Source: Zoogloea dura (GTDB lineage: Bacteria; Pseudomonadota; Gammaproteobacteria; Burkholderiales; Rhodocyclaceae). From it: a stretch of DNA of 64,000 nt. Location: contig NZ_JABBGA010000021.1 of assembly GCF_012927165.1 (NCBI RefSeq), positions 39,344-103,343 on the forward strand, in the 5' to 3' direction. The position numbers were made by a program, and so were the translations under genes. Below, one piece after another: positions 7,723 through 16,900 of the stretch (position 1 is the stretch's first letter; every line of letters begins with the position of its first letter). The notes under the pieces were generated by a model. That model was not told where the DNA came from, ran no database searches, and was given only the letters and a program-made list of their open reading frames with translations.

Positions 7723-8034
7723 ATGAGGACAAATCTGCAGGTTCCGTTTGCGGAGAAGGATGAAGCCAAGGCGCTGGGGGCCCGCTGGGATCCGGGTCGG
7801 CGTACCTGGTATGTGCAGAACGTGGCCGATCTGGCCCCGTTTGCCCGCTGGATGTCGGCCGGGGCGGAAGCGGCCGCGGCGCCGTCCGGCGCTGTGCCGG
7901 CGCGCAAGATGTCCCAGGCATCGGTGGTCAAGACCGGGGCTGCGTTCATCGAGCTGGCCTGCGACTGCCTGCCGTGGGAGGGATGTGCCCGGTGCCGCGA
8001 GCTTCTGCTGGCGCGGGGCTGGCTGGTGCGCTGA
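7723..8034 (+). CDS. DUF5710 protein with CxC...CxxC tail
   Basis: 103 aa. Residues 3-35 (VPFAEKDEAKALGARWDP, then TWYV) match the DUF5710 motif, a short module often found in replication/primase or mobile-element proteins and thought to be a small nucleic-acid or protein interaction unit. The middle is Ala-rich. The C-terminus has C80, C82, C88 and C91 (CDCLPWEGCARC), a likely zinc site. Start chosen at the ATG with GGAG five bases upstream; an ATG 21 nt earlier lacks a ribosome site. It lies between two tRNA genes, alone on the plus strand. Function unknown. Confidence 0.7.
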   Translation: MRTNLQVPFAEKDEAKALGARWDPGRRTWYVQNVADLAPFARWMSAGAEAAAAPSGAVPARKMSQASVVKTGAAFIELACDCLPWEGCARCRELLLARGWLVR

Positions 8035-8084
8035 GCTGCCTGCCCGGGATTCGCGGTTATTTTTGCTTCACTGCAAAAAAAAGC

Positions 8085-8113
8085 TTGGTGTTTTTGATTC
8101 GGGGGCTTACTAT
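8085..8113 (+). promoter_or_regulatory. Promoter of initiator tRNA
   Basis: -35 TTGGTG (8085-8090), 17-nt spacer, -10 TACTAT (8108-8113), followed by a C-rich discriminator TCGCCCC just before the tRNA. The GC-rich discriminator is the feature associated with stringent control of stable RNA promoters. Confidence 0.7.
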
Positions 8114-8127
8114 TCGCCCCCTCCAGA

Positions 8128-8204
<77 letters not shown>

Positions 8205-8213
8205 GATTCAAGC

Positions 8214-8254
8214 AAAACGGCCCGATCATTCATTTGATCGGGCCGTTTTGTTTT
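8214..8254. terminator. Rho-independent terminator after tRNA-fMet
   Basis: A perfect 15-bp stem, AAAACGGCCCGATCA (8214-8228) with TGATCGGGCCGTTTT (8235-8249), 6-nt loop, then GTTTT. The symmetric A/T flanks make it usable in both directions, so it may also end the CpxP/Spy-like gene coming from the right. Confidence 0.9.
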
Positions 8255-8284
8255 CTGGGGCCGGATCCGGCCCTGGTGCGATGC

Positions 8285-8788
8285 TCAGCGCGGGCGGCGC
8301 CCCGGGCCTTGACCGGGTTGCTGCGGAGCCTCGGCTTCCCGGTTGCGCAGGCGGCTGCGCTGTTCGGGGGTCAGCACTGCCGACACTTCACGCACGGTCG
8401 CGGCGCGTTCGCGGAGCAGGGCAGCATAGGCTTCGGCTTCGCGGGCGATGAGTTCGTCGCCCTTTGCGGCGTCGTAGTTGTCGGAGAGCTGCAGGGTTTC
8501 ACGTTCGGCCCGCAGTCTGGCGAGTGCCCGGCCGGCTTTCCATTGGGCCGGTGCGTGGGCGTGGCGGATCTTGAAGATGGATTCCCGCTGCTCTTCGCTG
8601 AGGGACGGATCCCGCAGCAGGGGAGGGCCGCCCATCTCGTGGTCGAAGTGGTGATGGCCGGGGAAGCGTCCCGCTTCGCAGGCCTGGGGCTTGTCGCCGC
8701 CATGGCGCGGTGCCGCGAAGGACGGGGACGACAGGGCGATGCCTGCCGTGACGATGCTGGCCAGCAGGGTGGGGCCGAGTAGTTTCAT
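8285..8788 (-). CDS. CpxP/Spy-family periplasmic protein
   Basis: 167 aa. Signal peptide MKLLGPTLLASIVTAGIALS with cleavage likely after SFA. The mature part is helical, Glu/Arg-rich, with the two family motifs LSEEQ (around residue 63) and LTPEQ (around residue 142) in LTxxQ form. Such proteins act as periplasmic chaperones or inhibit the sensor kinase CpxA. His-rich stretch HHHFDHEMGG could bind metal, as in related heavy-metal resistance proteins (CnrR/ZraP types). GGAGA ribosome site seven bases before ATG. Divergent from the CpxR/CpxA-like pair, with CpxR boxes in the shared upstream region, so it is probably a target of that system. The specific name (cpxP or spy) is not decided. Confidence 0.82.
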   Translation of the reverse strand: MKLLGPTLLASIVTAGIALSSPSFAAPRHGGDKPQACEAGRFPGHHHFDHEMGGPPLLRDPSLSEEQRESIFKIRHAHAPAQWKAGRALARLRAERETLQLSDNYDAAKGDELIAREAEAYAALLRERAATVREVSAVLTPEQRSRLRNREAEAPQQPGQGPGRRPR

Positions 8789-8875
8789 GTTTGTCTCCAG
8801 TGTCGGGAAGTCGGATCGGGCGGTCAGGCGGACGGTATTGCCGTTCCTGATGGGAGGATGATCCCGCGCCCCGGC

Positions 8876-8947
8876 GTTAAGAGGCGTTACCCGTCGGTAA
8901 ATTCCAGTTAAGCGGCAGGCCGCCGGCGCAGCGTAAAGCTGGGTAAA
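8876..8947. promoter_or_regulatory. Three tandem CpxR-type boxes
   Basis: Half-sites spaced exactly ten bases apart: GTTAA-N5-GTTAC at 8876-8890, GTAAA-N5-GTTAA at 8897-8911 and GTAAA-N5-GTAAA at 8933-8947. The last is the textbook CpxR box. They lie between the divergent CpxP/Spy-like gene and the CpxR-like regulator gene, implying joint control and autoregulation. Confidence 0.8.
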
Positions 8948-9023
8948 TGGCGGCGGAGAGGCTCCCGCCGGGGGCGCCCCAGGCCGTAAGATCTTCCACT
9001 GGATGGATTGGGGGTGACCCGGA

Positions 9024-9725
9024 ATGAGCAAGGTATTGCTGGTGGACGACGATGTGGAACTGTCGTCCATGCTGAAGGAATATTTGGTCCAGGAGGGCTT
9101 CGAGGCGGACACCGTGCATGACGGTGAAGCTGGCATTGCCGCCGCGCTGTCGGGTGAATATGCCCTCGTGGTGCTGGACGTGATGATGCCGAAGGTGGGC
9201 GGGATCGAGGCCCTCGGCCGCATCCGCGCGCGCAGCAGCATCCCGGTGCTGATGCTGACGGCGCGGGGCGACGACGTGGACCGGATCGTCGGCCTCGAGC
9301 TCGGTGCCGACGATTATGTGCCCAAGCCGTGTACGCCCCGTGAGCTGGTGGCGCGGATCAGGGCCATTCTCCGGCGTGTCCCAGAGGGCGGGATGCCGGA
9401 TGCCCAGGCAATCAGTCCGGGCAGTCCATTGCTGGTGGGGCAGTTGTCCATCTGGCCGTCGATGCGGCGCGCCCAGTGGAAGGGCGGGCCCCTCGAGCTG
9501 ACGAGCACCGAATTCAATCTGCTGGAGATCCTGGCCCGTTGTGCCGGGCGGGTGGTCAGCAAGGCGGAGTTGTCCGAGCAGGGCCTTGGCCGGCCATTGG
9601 CCCGCTTTGACCGGAGCATCGATGTGCATCTTTCCAGCATCCGCCACAAGCTGGGTTTGCGCCCTGATGGTCGTTCCTGGATCGAGACCGTGCGTGGGCT
9701 CGGTTATCAGCTGGTTTGCGAATGA
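9024..9725 (+). CDS. cpxR: CpxR-like OmpR-family response regulator
   Basis: 233 aa. Receiver domain (residues 1-115) with acidic D8/D9, phospho-acceptor D52 (VVLDVMMPKVGG) and the conserved lysine in YVPKP. The C-terminal winged helix (~135-230) has ELTSTEFNLLEIL, the recognition region RSIDVHLSSIRHKLG and the end VRGLGYQL. It binds direct repeats spaced by ten bases; three such boxes lie immediately upstream, which supports CpxR identity over other OmpR relatives. The stop overlaps the start of the kinase gene by ATGA. Likely role: envelope-stress response. Confidence 0.88.
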   Translation: MSKVLLVDDDVELSSMLKEYLVQEGFEADTVHDGEAGIAAALSGEYALVVLDVMMPKVGGIEALGRIRARSSIPVLMLTARGDDVDRIVGLELGADDYVPKPCTPRELVARIRAILRRVPEGGMPDAQAISPGSPLLVGQLSIWPSMRRAQWKGGPLELTSTEFNLLEILARCAGRVVSKAELSEQGLGRPLARFDRSIDVHLSSIRHKLGLRPDGRSWIETVRGLGYQLVCE

Positions 9726-11143
9726 GGCCGGGGCGTCTTTTCTGGAAGTTCTTCTTTGCCTTCTGGCTGGCCTTGCTGGTGGCGAGTGCCGCCGTCGGCA
9801 CGGCTGTCTGGCTGCATCGCGAGGCCCTTGAGCGGGAGCGTGCGGATGTCGGGCGCCTGCTGGGCGTGGCGGAAGGGCCGCGGGCCGACATGGCGGTGGC
9901 TGCGGCGGCGTCGGTGCTGGCCCATGGCGGTGAAGAAGCCCTGCGCCGCCTGCTGGCCGAATGGTCGGGCGAGCGTGCCCCCCGTGTGCTGGTGGTGGAT
10001 GACGCCGGGCATGATCTGCTCGGTCGCGAGGTGGCCTCCGCGGCGCTTGCCGAGGCGCGTGCCTGGCGCGATGACGACGGGCATCGCCAGCCGGTCAGGC
10101 AGGTGAGCGGGCTGGATGGTCGCCACTGGGTCTTGTTCATCCCCGCCAGGGCGGAAGACGGGGCCTGGGAGCGGCATCTCCGCCCCGGAGGCGGTCGACC
10201 GCCGCCGCCTCCGGGGCGGCATGGTCCGACTCCGCCCAATCCCTGGATTCCGATTGGTAGTGGTCTGCTGGCCAGCGTGCTGTTCAGCGCGCTGCTGGCC
10301 TGGCATCTGTCCAAGCCGATACGCAGTCTGCGCTGGGCATTGGGCTCGGTGGCGGCGGGCAATCTGGAAACCCGCGTGCGTCCCCTGATGGGGGCCCGCC
10401 GGGACGAGATCGCCGATCTGGGTGAGGATTTCGATCGGATGGCGCGCCAGCTGCAGAGCCTCATCGTGTCCCAGCGTCGCCTGCTCCACGATGTGTCTCA
10501 CGAACTGCGCTCTCCCCTGGCGCGCCTGCAGGCGGCCATCGGTCTGCTGCGCCAGGACCCGGCGCGGCTGGCTGCCTCGATCGAGCGGATCGAGCGGGAG
10601 GCGGGGCGGCTGGATGATCTGGTCGGGCAGTTGCTGACCATGGCGCGCCTGGAGGCCGGTGTGCGCGATGCACCAAAGGCACGGATCGAATTGTTCGATC
10701 TGGCCGCGTCGATTGCTGAAGATGCGCGTTTCGAGGCGCAAAGCCTGGGGCGCGACCTGCTGTTCCACGGGGACGGCGAGGCCGAGGCCACACTGCGCGT
10801 CGAGTTGATCCAGCGGGCCTTCGAGAACGTGATGCGCAATGCGGTGAAATACACGGCGGAGGGGAGTTGCGTTCAGGTTGCGGCGGTGCAGGAGGGGGAT
10901 GTCTTCGTGCTGCGCGTCGATGATGCCGGCCCTGGCGTGCCGGCGGCCGATCTGGAGGCCATCTTCGAGCCCTTCTATCGTTGCGGTGCAGGGCAAGGGG
11001 CCGACGGCTTCGGCCTGGGCCTGGCGATCGCGCGTCGCGCGGTGGATCTTCATGGAGGTAGGCTGCGCGCGGAAAACCGGCCAGAAGGGGGGCTTCGGAT
11101 TGAGATTCGGCTGCCTCTTGGTGGCACCGCACAAAAGGAATAG
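9722..11143 (+). CDS. cpxA: CpxA-like envelope-stress sensor kinase
   Basis: 473 aa. TM1 about residues 7-30, periplasmic sensor about 31-180, TM2 about 182-203, HAMP, HisKA with H260 in LHDVSHELRSPLARLQ, HATPase_c (RNAVKYT, DDAGPGVP, GLGLAIA). The periplasmic part ends in a Gly/Pro stretch (GGGRPPPPPGRHGPTPPNP) right before TM2, which is not usual for CpxA and could be a stiff spacer. The ATG overlaps the regulator stop; a TTG six bases earlier is possible but unneeded. Likely phosphorylates the adjacent regulator in response to envelope damage, restrained by the CpxP-like protein encoded divergently. Confidence 0.87.
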   Translation: MRPGRLFWKFFFAFWLALLVASAAVGTAVWLHREALERERADVGRLLGVAEGPRADMAVAAAASVLAHGGEEALRRLLAEWSGERAPRVLVVDDAGHDLLGREVASAALAEARAWRDDDGHRQPVRQVSGLDGRHWVLFIPARAEDGAWERHLRPGGGRPPPPPGRHGPTPPNPWIPIGSGLLASVLFSALLAWHLSKPIRSLRWALGSVAAGNLETRVRPLMGARRDEIADLGEDFDRMARQLQSLIVSQRRLLHDVSHELRSPLARLQAAIGLLRQDPARLAASIERIEREAGRLDDLVGQLLTMARLEAGVRDAPKARIELFDLAASIAEDARFEAQSLGRDLLFHGDGEAEATLRVELIQRAFENVMRNAVKYTAEGSCVQVAAVQEGDVFVLRVDDAGPGVPAADLEAIFEPFYRCGAGQGADGFGLGLAIARRAVDLHGGRLRAENRPEGGLRIEIRLPLGGTAQKE

Positions 11144-11179
11144 GCGCGGCCGGGTTCAAGCTGCTAGAATGCCGGCCGT

Positions 11180-11275
<96 letters not shown>

Positions 11276-11289
11276 ACCCCGAATTCATC

Positions 11290-11324
11290 GAGAAAGGCGT
11301 CCCCAGGGGCGCCTTTCTCATTTT
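11290..11324 (+). terminator. Terminator of SRP RNA
   Basis: GAGAAAGGCG (11290-11299) pairs with CGCCTTTCTC (11310-11319), with an inner CCCC/GGGG pairing, then ATTTTC. Ends the ffs transcript before dnaX. Confidence 0.8.
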
Positions 11325-11402
11325 CAGCCGCGTCAGGCTGAAAACCCGACCCCTCGGGGGGGCAGCGACCCGCGCAGCGGCGGGGCTGTTAGAATCCCGC
11401 CC

Positions 11403-13514
11403 ATGGCTTACCAAGTACTTGCCCGCAAGTGGCGCCCCCGCAGCTTTGAGACACTCGTCGGGCAGGAGCACGTGGTCCGTGCGCTGACCCATGCCCTGCA
11501 GACCGGGCGCCTGCATCACGCCTATCTGTTCACTGGTACCCGGGGGGTCGGCAAGACCACCATCTCGCGGATTCTGGCCAAGGCCCTCAACTGCGAAACC
11601 GGGGTGACGGCCACGCCGTGCAACCAGTGCGCGGCCTGCACGGCCATCGATGCCGACCGTTTTCCCGACTACGTGGAGATGGACGCCGCCTCCAACCGGG
11701 GCGTGGACGACATGGCCGCGCTGCTCGACCAGGCGGTGTATGCGCCGGTGCAGGGGCGCTACAAGGTCTACATGATCGACGAAGTCCACATGCTCACCGG
11801 GCATGCCTTCAATGCGATGCTGAAGACCCTCGAGGAGCCGCCCGAGCACGTCAAGTTCATCATCGCCACCACCGATCCGCAGAAGATCCCGGTCACGGTG
11901 CTGTCCCGCTGCCTGCAGTTCAACCTCAAGCAGATGCCGCCCGGCCATATCGTCGGGCATCTGACCCGCCTGCTCGAAGCCGAGGCCGTGCCCTTCGAGC
12001 CTGGTGCCCTGCGCCATATCGCCAAGGCCGCCAGCGGTTCCATGCGCGACTCCCTGTCCCTGCTCGACCAGGCCATTGCCCACGGTGCCGGCAAAGTGGA
12101 GGAGCAGGCCGTCCAGGACATGCTGGGCACGGTGGGGGACGACCACCTGCACGTGCTGCTCGGCGCCTTGGCTGCCGGTGATGTGCAGGCCCTGCTGGGT
12201 GCCGTCGACGCGATGGAGGCGCGCAGCCTCTCCTTCGATTCCGCCCTGCAGTCCCTGGCCAGCCTGTTGCACCGCATCGCCCTGGCCCAGATGGCGCCGG
12301 CGGCCATCACCGACGAGTTCGAGGCGGCCCGCCTGCGTCCCTATGTCGAGGCCTTCGACCCGGAATTCCTGCAACTGGCCTACCAGATCGCCATTCACGG
12401 CCGGGACGAACTGGCCCTGGCGCCGGATGAGACCACCGGTTTCTCGATGAGCCTGCTGCGCCTGTTTGCCTTCCGGCCGGAACAGCCCGCCGGCCTGGGC
12501 GGCGTGCTGGCGTCGGGGGGCGGCCAGGGGCAGGCGCGGAGCCTGCCTGCCGGTGTGCCGCCGGGCACCGCTCCATCCGGTGCGGCGCCGACCGCTGCTC
12601 CGCGGCCGCAAGCCGCCGCGGCCCCGGTCGTGTCCGCTCCGGCGGTGGGGGCGGTCGCGCCGCGTGCCGCCGAAGCAGCGCCTGTGCCGCCGATGCCGGC
12701 CGCACAGCCCGTGGCTCCGGAGCCGCTGCACCAGCCTGAGCCTGTGGCTGTCGCACCCGTGGCGCCGCCGGCGCCTGCCGTCGCGGTGGTGCCGGCTGTA
12801 CCTGTTCCGCCGCCTGCGCCGGCTGTGCGCGGCGAACCGGGTCATGGCAGCAGCGTGCCCCCCTGGGAAGATCTGCCGCCCGAGGCGGATGCCTATTTTC
12901 AGGCGCCGCCTGCCCCGGCGATGGCGGCTCCGACCGTCGTGCAGCGGGAGGTGCCGCCGGCGCCCGCCGTGCAGGCCGTGGCCGAGCCCCGGCCGGTGCC
13001 GGCAGCCGCGCTCGTCGAGCCTGTCGCAGTCGCAGTCGTTGAGGCCCCCGGCGCTCCCGCGATCGCCCCCTCCGGCGCCCCTGCAGGCGAGCCCTCCGCG
13101 GCCCCGGCGCAGCCCGCCGGCCCGCTGCCCGGCAACATCGACTGGCATGCCCTGCAGGATGGCCTGGGGCTTGGTGGCTTGAATTTGCAGCTGGCCCAGC
13201 ACAGTGAGCTGATCGAGGTCGCCAACGACCTCTTCCGGCTGCGCCTGGCCAGCGACCAGAAGCACCTGCTGCAGATCAACCGCAGTGGCGTGGAGCGCCT
13301 GCAGGAGGCCTTGACCACCCATTTCGGCCGGCCGCTGAAGGTGCATGTGGAAGTGGGTGATATCGCCACCGAGACGCCCGCCCAGCGCAACCAGGCAGAA
13401 AAGGCCGAGCGTCACGCCGCGGCCGTGGCGGCGCTGCAGCAGGATCCGTTTGTCCGCGAATTGATTGAGCGTTTTGGTGCCACGCTGGAAACCGCGTCGG
13501 TCAAACCGCTTTGA
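11403..13514 (+). CDS. dnaX: DNA polymerase III subunits gamma and tau
   Basis: 703 aa. AAA+ clamp-loader ATPase: Walker A GTRGVGKT at 45-52, zinc module C64/C73/C76/C79, Walker B MIDEVHM near 124, sensor/arginine-finger SRC motif around residue 176. A very Ala/Pro/Val-rich linker spans about residues 365-575, followed by a conserved C-terminal tau domain that contacts the polymerase and DnaB. No obvious A AAA AAG slippery heptamer was seen, so I cannot support a frameshifted gamma form. The ATG follows a TAGAAT box (11390-11395) by only seven bases and has no ribosome-binding site, so a leaderless transcript is possible. Open frame upstream of the ATG runs through the SRP RNA and is not coding. 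Confidence 0.95.
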   Translation: MAYQVLARKWRPRSFETLVGQEHVVRALTHALQTGRLHHAYLFTGTRGVGKTTISRILAKALNCETGVTATPCNQCAACTAIDADRFPDYVEMDAASNRGVDDMAALLDQAVYAPVQGRYKVYMIDEVHMLTGHAFNAMLKTLEEPPEHVKFIIATTDPQKIPVTVLSRCLQFNLKQMPPGHIVGHLTRLLEAEAVPFEPGALRHIAKAASGSMRDSLSLLDQAIAHGAGKVEEQAVQDMLGTVGDDHLHVLLGALAAGDVQALLGAVDAMEARSLSFDSALQSLASLLHRIALAQMAPAAITDEFEAARLRPYVEAFDPEFLQLAYQIAIHGRDELALAPDETTGFSMSLLRLFAFRPEQPAGLGGVLASGGGQGQARSLPAGVPPGTAPSGAAPTAAPRPQAAAAPVVSAPAVGAVAPRAAEAAPVPPMPAAQPVAPEPLHQPEPVAVAPVAPPAPAVAVVPAVPVPPPAPAVRGEPGHGSSVPPWEDLPPEADAYFQAPPAPAMAAPTVVQREVPPAPAVQAVAEPRPVPAAALVEPVAVAVVEAPGAPAIAPSGAPAGEPSAAPAQPAGPLPGNIDWHALQDGLGLGGLNLQLAQHSELIEVANDLFRLRLASDQKHLLQINRSGVERLQEALTTHFGRPLKVHVEVGDIATETPAQRNQAEKAERHAAAVAALQQDPFVRELIERFGATLETASVKPL

Positions 13515-13599
13515 ATCCGTTCGCCCCCGTTGGTCTCTTTTGTCCCTTTTATCCCTTTTGTTTCTTTGACCCCTTGAACCCCCTTCGGAGAATCCCATC

Positions 13600-13923
13600 A
13601 TGATGAAAGGCGGCATCGCCGGCCTGATGAAGCAGGCCCAGCAAATGCAGGACAACATGAAGAAAATGCAGGACAGCCTCGGCGGCATTGAAGTCGAAGG
13701 CCAGTCCGGCGCCGGCATGGTGAAGATCACCATGACCTGCAAGTACGACGTCCGCCGGGTCAACATTGATCCGTCCGTGATGGACGACAAGGAAATGCTC
13801 GAGGACCTGATCGCCGCGGCGGTGAATGATGCGGTGCGCCGTGTCGAGTCCACCACCCAGGAGAAGATGTCCGGCTTCACCGCCGGCCTCAACTTGCCTC
13901 CCGGCTTCAAGCTGCCTTTCTGA
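13600..13923 (+). CDS. ybaB: Nucleoid-associated protein YbaB/EbfC
   Basis: 107 aa, normal family length. Begins [20 protein letters not shown], the typical amphipathic helix, then [20 protein letters not shown] and LPPGFKLPF at the C-terminus. Small dimeric DNA-binding protein. The dnaX-ybaB-recR order is strongly conserved and links it with recombination/repair. GGAG ribosome site ten bases upstream. The preceding 85-nt gap has a pyrimidine-rich near-repeat. Confidence 0.95.
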   Translation: MMKGGIAGLMKQAQQMQDNMKKMQDSLGGIEVEGQSGAGMVKITMTCKYDVRRVNIDPSVMDDKEMLEDLIAAAVNDAVRRVESTTQEKMSGFTAGLNLPPGFKLPF

Positions 13924-13943
13924 GCGGCGGCTGACCTCGACCC

Positions 13944-14540
13944 GTGAGCGCGCCCTCCAGTCTCGACATCCTGATCGAAGCCCTGCGTTGCCTGCCGGGG
14001 GTGGGCCCCAAGTCCGCCCAGCGGATGGCCTTCCATCTGCTGCAGCGGGATCAGCGGGGGGCCGCCAAGCTGGCCACCGCCCTGGGGCATGCCCTCGAGG
14101 TGCTGCGTCACTGCGCCCGCTGCAACACCTTCTGCGAGGACGAGATCTGCTCCCGCTGCGCCAACCCGCAGCGCGACGGCTCCCAGCTGTGCGTGGTGGA
14201 GATGCCGGCCGACCTGGCCATGCTCGAGCAGACGCACAGCTACCACGGTCTGTATTACGTGCTGATGGGGCGCTTGTCCCCCCTCGACGGCATCGGCCCG
14301 CGGGAGCTGGGGCTGGAGAAGCTGTTGGCCCGGGCCGGCGACGGCGTGGTCCAGGAGGTCATCCTGGCCACCAATTTCACCAACGAGGGCGAAGCCACCG
14401 CCCACATGGTGGCCGAGTTGCTGCGCAATCGCGGCATCCGCGTCAGCCGCATCGCCCGGGGCATTCCGGTGGGTGGCGAGCTGGAACACACGGATTCCGG
14501 CACCATCGCCCAGGCCTTGGTGGAGCGTCGGGCGCTTTGA
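13944..14540 (+). CDS. recR: Recombination protein RecR
   Basis: 198 aa, GTG start. Helix-hairpin-helix [17 protein letters not shown] at the N-terminus, zinc finger C57-X2-C-X8-C-X2-C ([16 protein letters not shown]), then a TOPRIM domain with [13 protein letters not shown] and the C-terminal [19 protein letters not shown]. Works with RecF/RecO to load RecA at gaps. Starts 20 nt after ybaB. Confidence 0.95.
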   Translation: MSAPSSLDILIEALRCLPGVGPKSAQRMAFHLLQRDQRGAAKLATALGHALEVLRHCARCNTFCEDEICSRCANPQRDGSQLCVVEMPADLAMLEQTHSYHGLYYVLMGRLSPLDGIGPRELGLEKLLARAGDGVVQEVILATNFTNEGEATAHMVAELLRNRGIRVSRIARGIPVGGELEHTDSGTIAQALVERRAL

Positions 14541-14606
14541 TCGTGCTGCCCCGGCGTGCTTGGCCGGTGGTGGTCCCGCGACTTTCGACTGCATGAGTCT
14601 ATCCGG

Positions 14607-15809
14607 ATGGAATCGACAGGCATGAAGCCCCTGCAAGGGGTCAAGGTGCTCGAGCTGGGCACCCTGATCGCCGGACCTTTCTGTACCCGCATCCTCGCCG
14701 AGTTCGGCGCCGAGGTGATCAAGATCGAGTCGCCGCAGGGCGGGGACCCGCTGCGCCAGTGGCGCAAGCTGCACCAGGGCACGTCCTTGTGGTGGTCGGT
14801 GCAGGCCCGCAACAAGAAGTCGGTGACGATCAATCTGAAGCATCCCGAGGGGCTCGAGATCGTCCGCCGGCTGGCGGCGGAGGCGGACATCGTGGTCGAG
14901 AACTTCCGCCCCGGCGTGCTTGAAAAGCTCGGCCTGGGTTGGGATGTGCTGTCGGCCGCCAATCCCGGCCTGGTGATGGTCCGCCTGTCGGGTTTCGGGC
15001 AGACCGGCCCCTATAAGGATCGGCCGGGCTTCGGGGCGATCGGCGAGTCGATGGGCGGGCTGCGCTACATCACCGGCTTTGCCGACCGTCCGCCGGTGCG
15101 TACCGGCATTTCCATCGGCGATTCGATTGCGGCCCTGTGGGCGGCCATCGGCGCCCTGATGGCCCTGCGCCACCGGGAGGTGAATGGTGGCGCCGGCCAG
15201 GTCGTCGATGTGGCGCTCTACGAGGCGGTATTCGCGATGATGGAGAGCATGGTCCCGGAGTTCGATGTGGCCGGCTTCATCCGCGAACGCACGGGCAACA
15301 TCATGCCCGGCATCACTCCGTCCAACACCCACACCACCCGCGACGGGCGGCACATCATCGTCGGCGGCAACGGAGATGCGATCTTCCGGCGCCTGATGCT
15401 CGCGCTCGGGCGTCCCGACCTGGCGGATGACCCGGAGCTGGCCAGCAATGCCGGGCGGGATCGGCGGGCGGTGGAGATCTACGGGGTCATCGACGCCTGG
15501 GTCGCGGCACGGGATGGCGACGCGGTGCTGGCGGCGATGGAGGCGGCCGAAGTCCCCGCGAGCCCGGTGTTTTCGGTGGAGGACATGTTCCGCGATGCAC
15601 AGTTCGCCGCCCGCGGCATGATCGAGGAGGCAACCCTGGCCGACGGTACGTCCATCCGAATTCCCGGCGTGGTGCCCCGTCTGGCGGATACGCCTGGCTC
15701 CACCGAATGGCTGGGGCCTGGGCTGGGCGAGCACACTGATGCGATTCTCACCAGCCTGGGTTATGCGGCCGATCAGATCACGCGCCTGCGGGCCGACGGA
15801 GCGATCTGA
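14607..15809 (+). CDS. Class III CoA-transferase (CaiB/BaiF family)
   Basis: 400 aa. The N-terminal [20 protein letters not shown] and [12 protein letters not shown] are classical for the family; [30 protein letters not shown] and an acidic catalytic site in the [13 protein letters not shown] region follow. It transfers CoA between acyl-CoA and a carboxylic acid; the substrates cannot be read from sequence. Start at 14607 is uncertain because no Shine-Dalgarno is seen; 14622 (MKPLQG) is equally possible. Standing alone between recR and galE, so context gives no pathway. Confidence 0.88.
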   Translation: MESTGMKPLQGVKVLELGTLIAGPFCTRILAEFGAEVIKIESPQGGDPLRQWRKLHQGTSLWWSVQARNKKSVTINLKHPEGLEIVRRLAAEADIVVENFRPGVLEKLGLGWDVLSAANPGLVMVRLSGFGQTGPYKDRPGFGAIGESMGGLRYITGFADRPPVRTGISIGDSIAALWAAIGALMALRHREVNGGAGQVVDVALYEAVFAMMESMVPEFDVAGFIRERTGNIMPGITPSNTHTTRDGRHIIVGGNGDAIFRRLMLALGRPDLADDPELASNAGRDRRAVEIYGVIDAWVAARDGDAVLAAMEAAEVPASPVFSVEDMFRDAQFAARGMIEEATLADGTSIRIPGVVPRLADTPGSTEWLGPGLGEHTDAILTSLGYAADQITRLRADGAI

Positions 15810-15880
15810 CCCGGCTTGTCCCGGGGATGTCGCGCAGTCGCGTTATCATCGGGCTTATTCCTTTTTCATCCGGAAGTGTC

Positions 15881-16900
15881 ATGTCCACCATTCTCGTGAC
15901 CGGCGGTGCCGGCTACATCGGTTCCCACACCTGCGTCGAATTGCTGGCGGCAGGCTACGACGTTGTCGTCGTGGACAATTTCTGCAACAGCAAGCCCGAG
16001 GCCCTGCGCCGTGTCGAGGCCATTGCCGGGCGGCGTCTGGCTGCCGTCATCAATGCCGACATCCGTGACAAGGCGGCCCTGCGTGTCGTGTTTGCCGGGC
16101 ACCGCATTGACGCGGTGATCCACTTCGCGGCCCTCAAGGCGGTCGGCGAGTCGGTGGCCAAGCCGCTGATGTACTACGACAACAACATCGCCGGTACGGT
16201 GGCGCTGGCCGAGGTGATGGCCGAGGCGGGCGTCAAGTCGCTGGTCTTCAGCTCTTCCGCCACCGTGTATGGCGACCCGGCCAGCGTGCCGATCCGCGAG
16301 GATTTCCCGACCGGGCCGACCAATCCCTATGGTCGTACCAAGTGGATGATGGAGTACGTGCTTTCCGACCTGGCGGCGGCGGATCCTGAGTGGCGGGTGG
16401 CGCTGCTGCGCTACTTCAACCCGGTGGGGGCTCACGCCAGCGGGCGTATCGGCGAGGATCCGAACGGCCTGCCCAACAACCTGATGCCCTTCGTGAGCCA
16501 GGTGGCGGTGGGGCGCTTGCCGCAGCTCCGTGTGTTTGGCGGCGACTATGCGACGCCGGACGGCACGGGGGTGCGTGATTACATCCATGTGGTGGATCTG
16601 GCTGTCGGCCATGTGGCGGCGGTGCGTCGCCTGGCGGAACGTCCGGGTGTGCTGACGGTCAACCTTGGCACGGGGCGTGGCTACAGCGTGCTCGAAGTCA
16701 TCAAGGCCTTCGAGGTGGCGAGCGGCCGCAAGGTCCCCTACGAAATCGTCGCGCGACGTCCGGGTGATGTGGCCCAGTGCTATGCCGAGCCTGGGCTGGC
16801 CGAGGCCGAGCTGGGCTGGCGGGCGAGCCGCGGTATTGACGAGATGTGCGCCGATTCCTGGCGCTGGCAGAGTTCCAATCCCCAGGGGTATCCCGATTGA
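15881..16900 (+). CDS. galE: UDP-glucose 4-epimerase
   Basis: 339 aa, normal length. Extended SDR: NAD-binding GGAGYIGSH at residues 8-16, DNF near 34, catalytic Ser/Thr region [10 protein letters not shown] and YxxxK in PYGRTKW, then YFNPVGAH and the conserved [13 protein letters not shown]. Interconverts UDP-glucose and UDP-galactose for surface polysaccharide or galactose use. GGAAG ribosome site. The stop overlaps the next gene's TTG start. Confidence 0.95.
   Translation: MSTILVTGGAGYIGSHTCVELLAAGYDVVVVDNFCNSKPEALRRVEAIAGRRLAAVINADIRDKAALRVVFAGHRIDAVIHFAALKAVGESVAKPLMYYDNNIAGTVALAEVMAEAGVKSLVFSSSATVYGDPASVPIREDFPTGPTNPYGRTKWMMEYVLSDLAAADPEWRVALLRYFNPVGAHASGRIGEDPNGLPNNLMPFVSQVAVGRLPQLRVFGGDYATPDGTGVRDYIHVVDLAVGHVAAVRRLAERPGVLTVNLGTGRGYSVLEVIKAFEVASGRKVPYEIVARRPGDVAQCYAEPGLAEAELGWRASRGIDEMCADSWRWQSSNPQGYPD

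Noticed and set aside
11403..13514. Programmed frameshift in dnaX producing gamma
   Set aside because: No A-rich slippery heptamer with downstream stem was recognised in the linker region.
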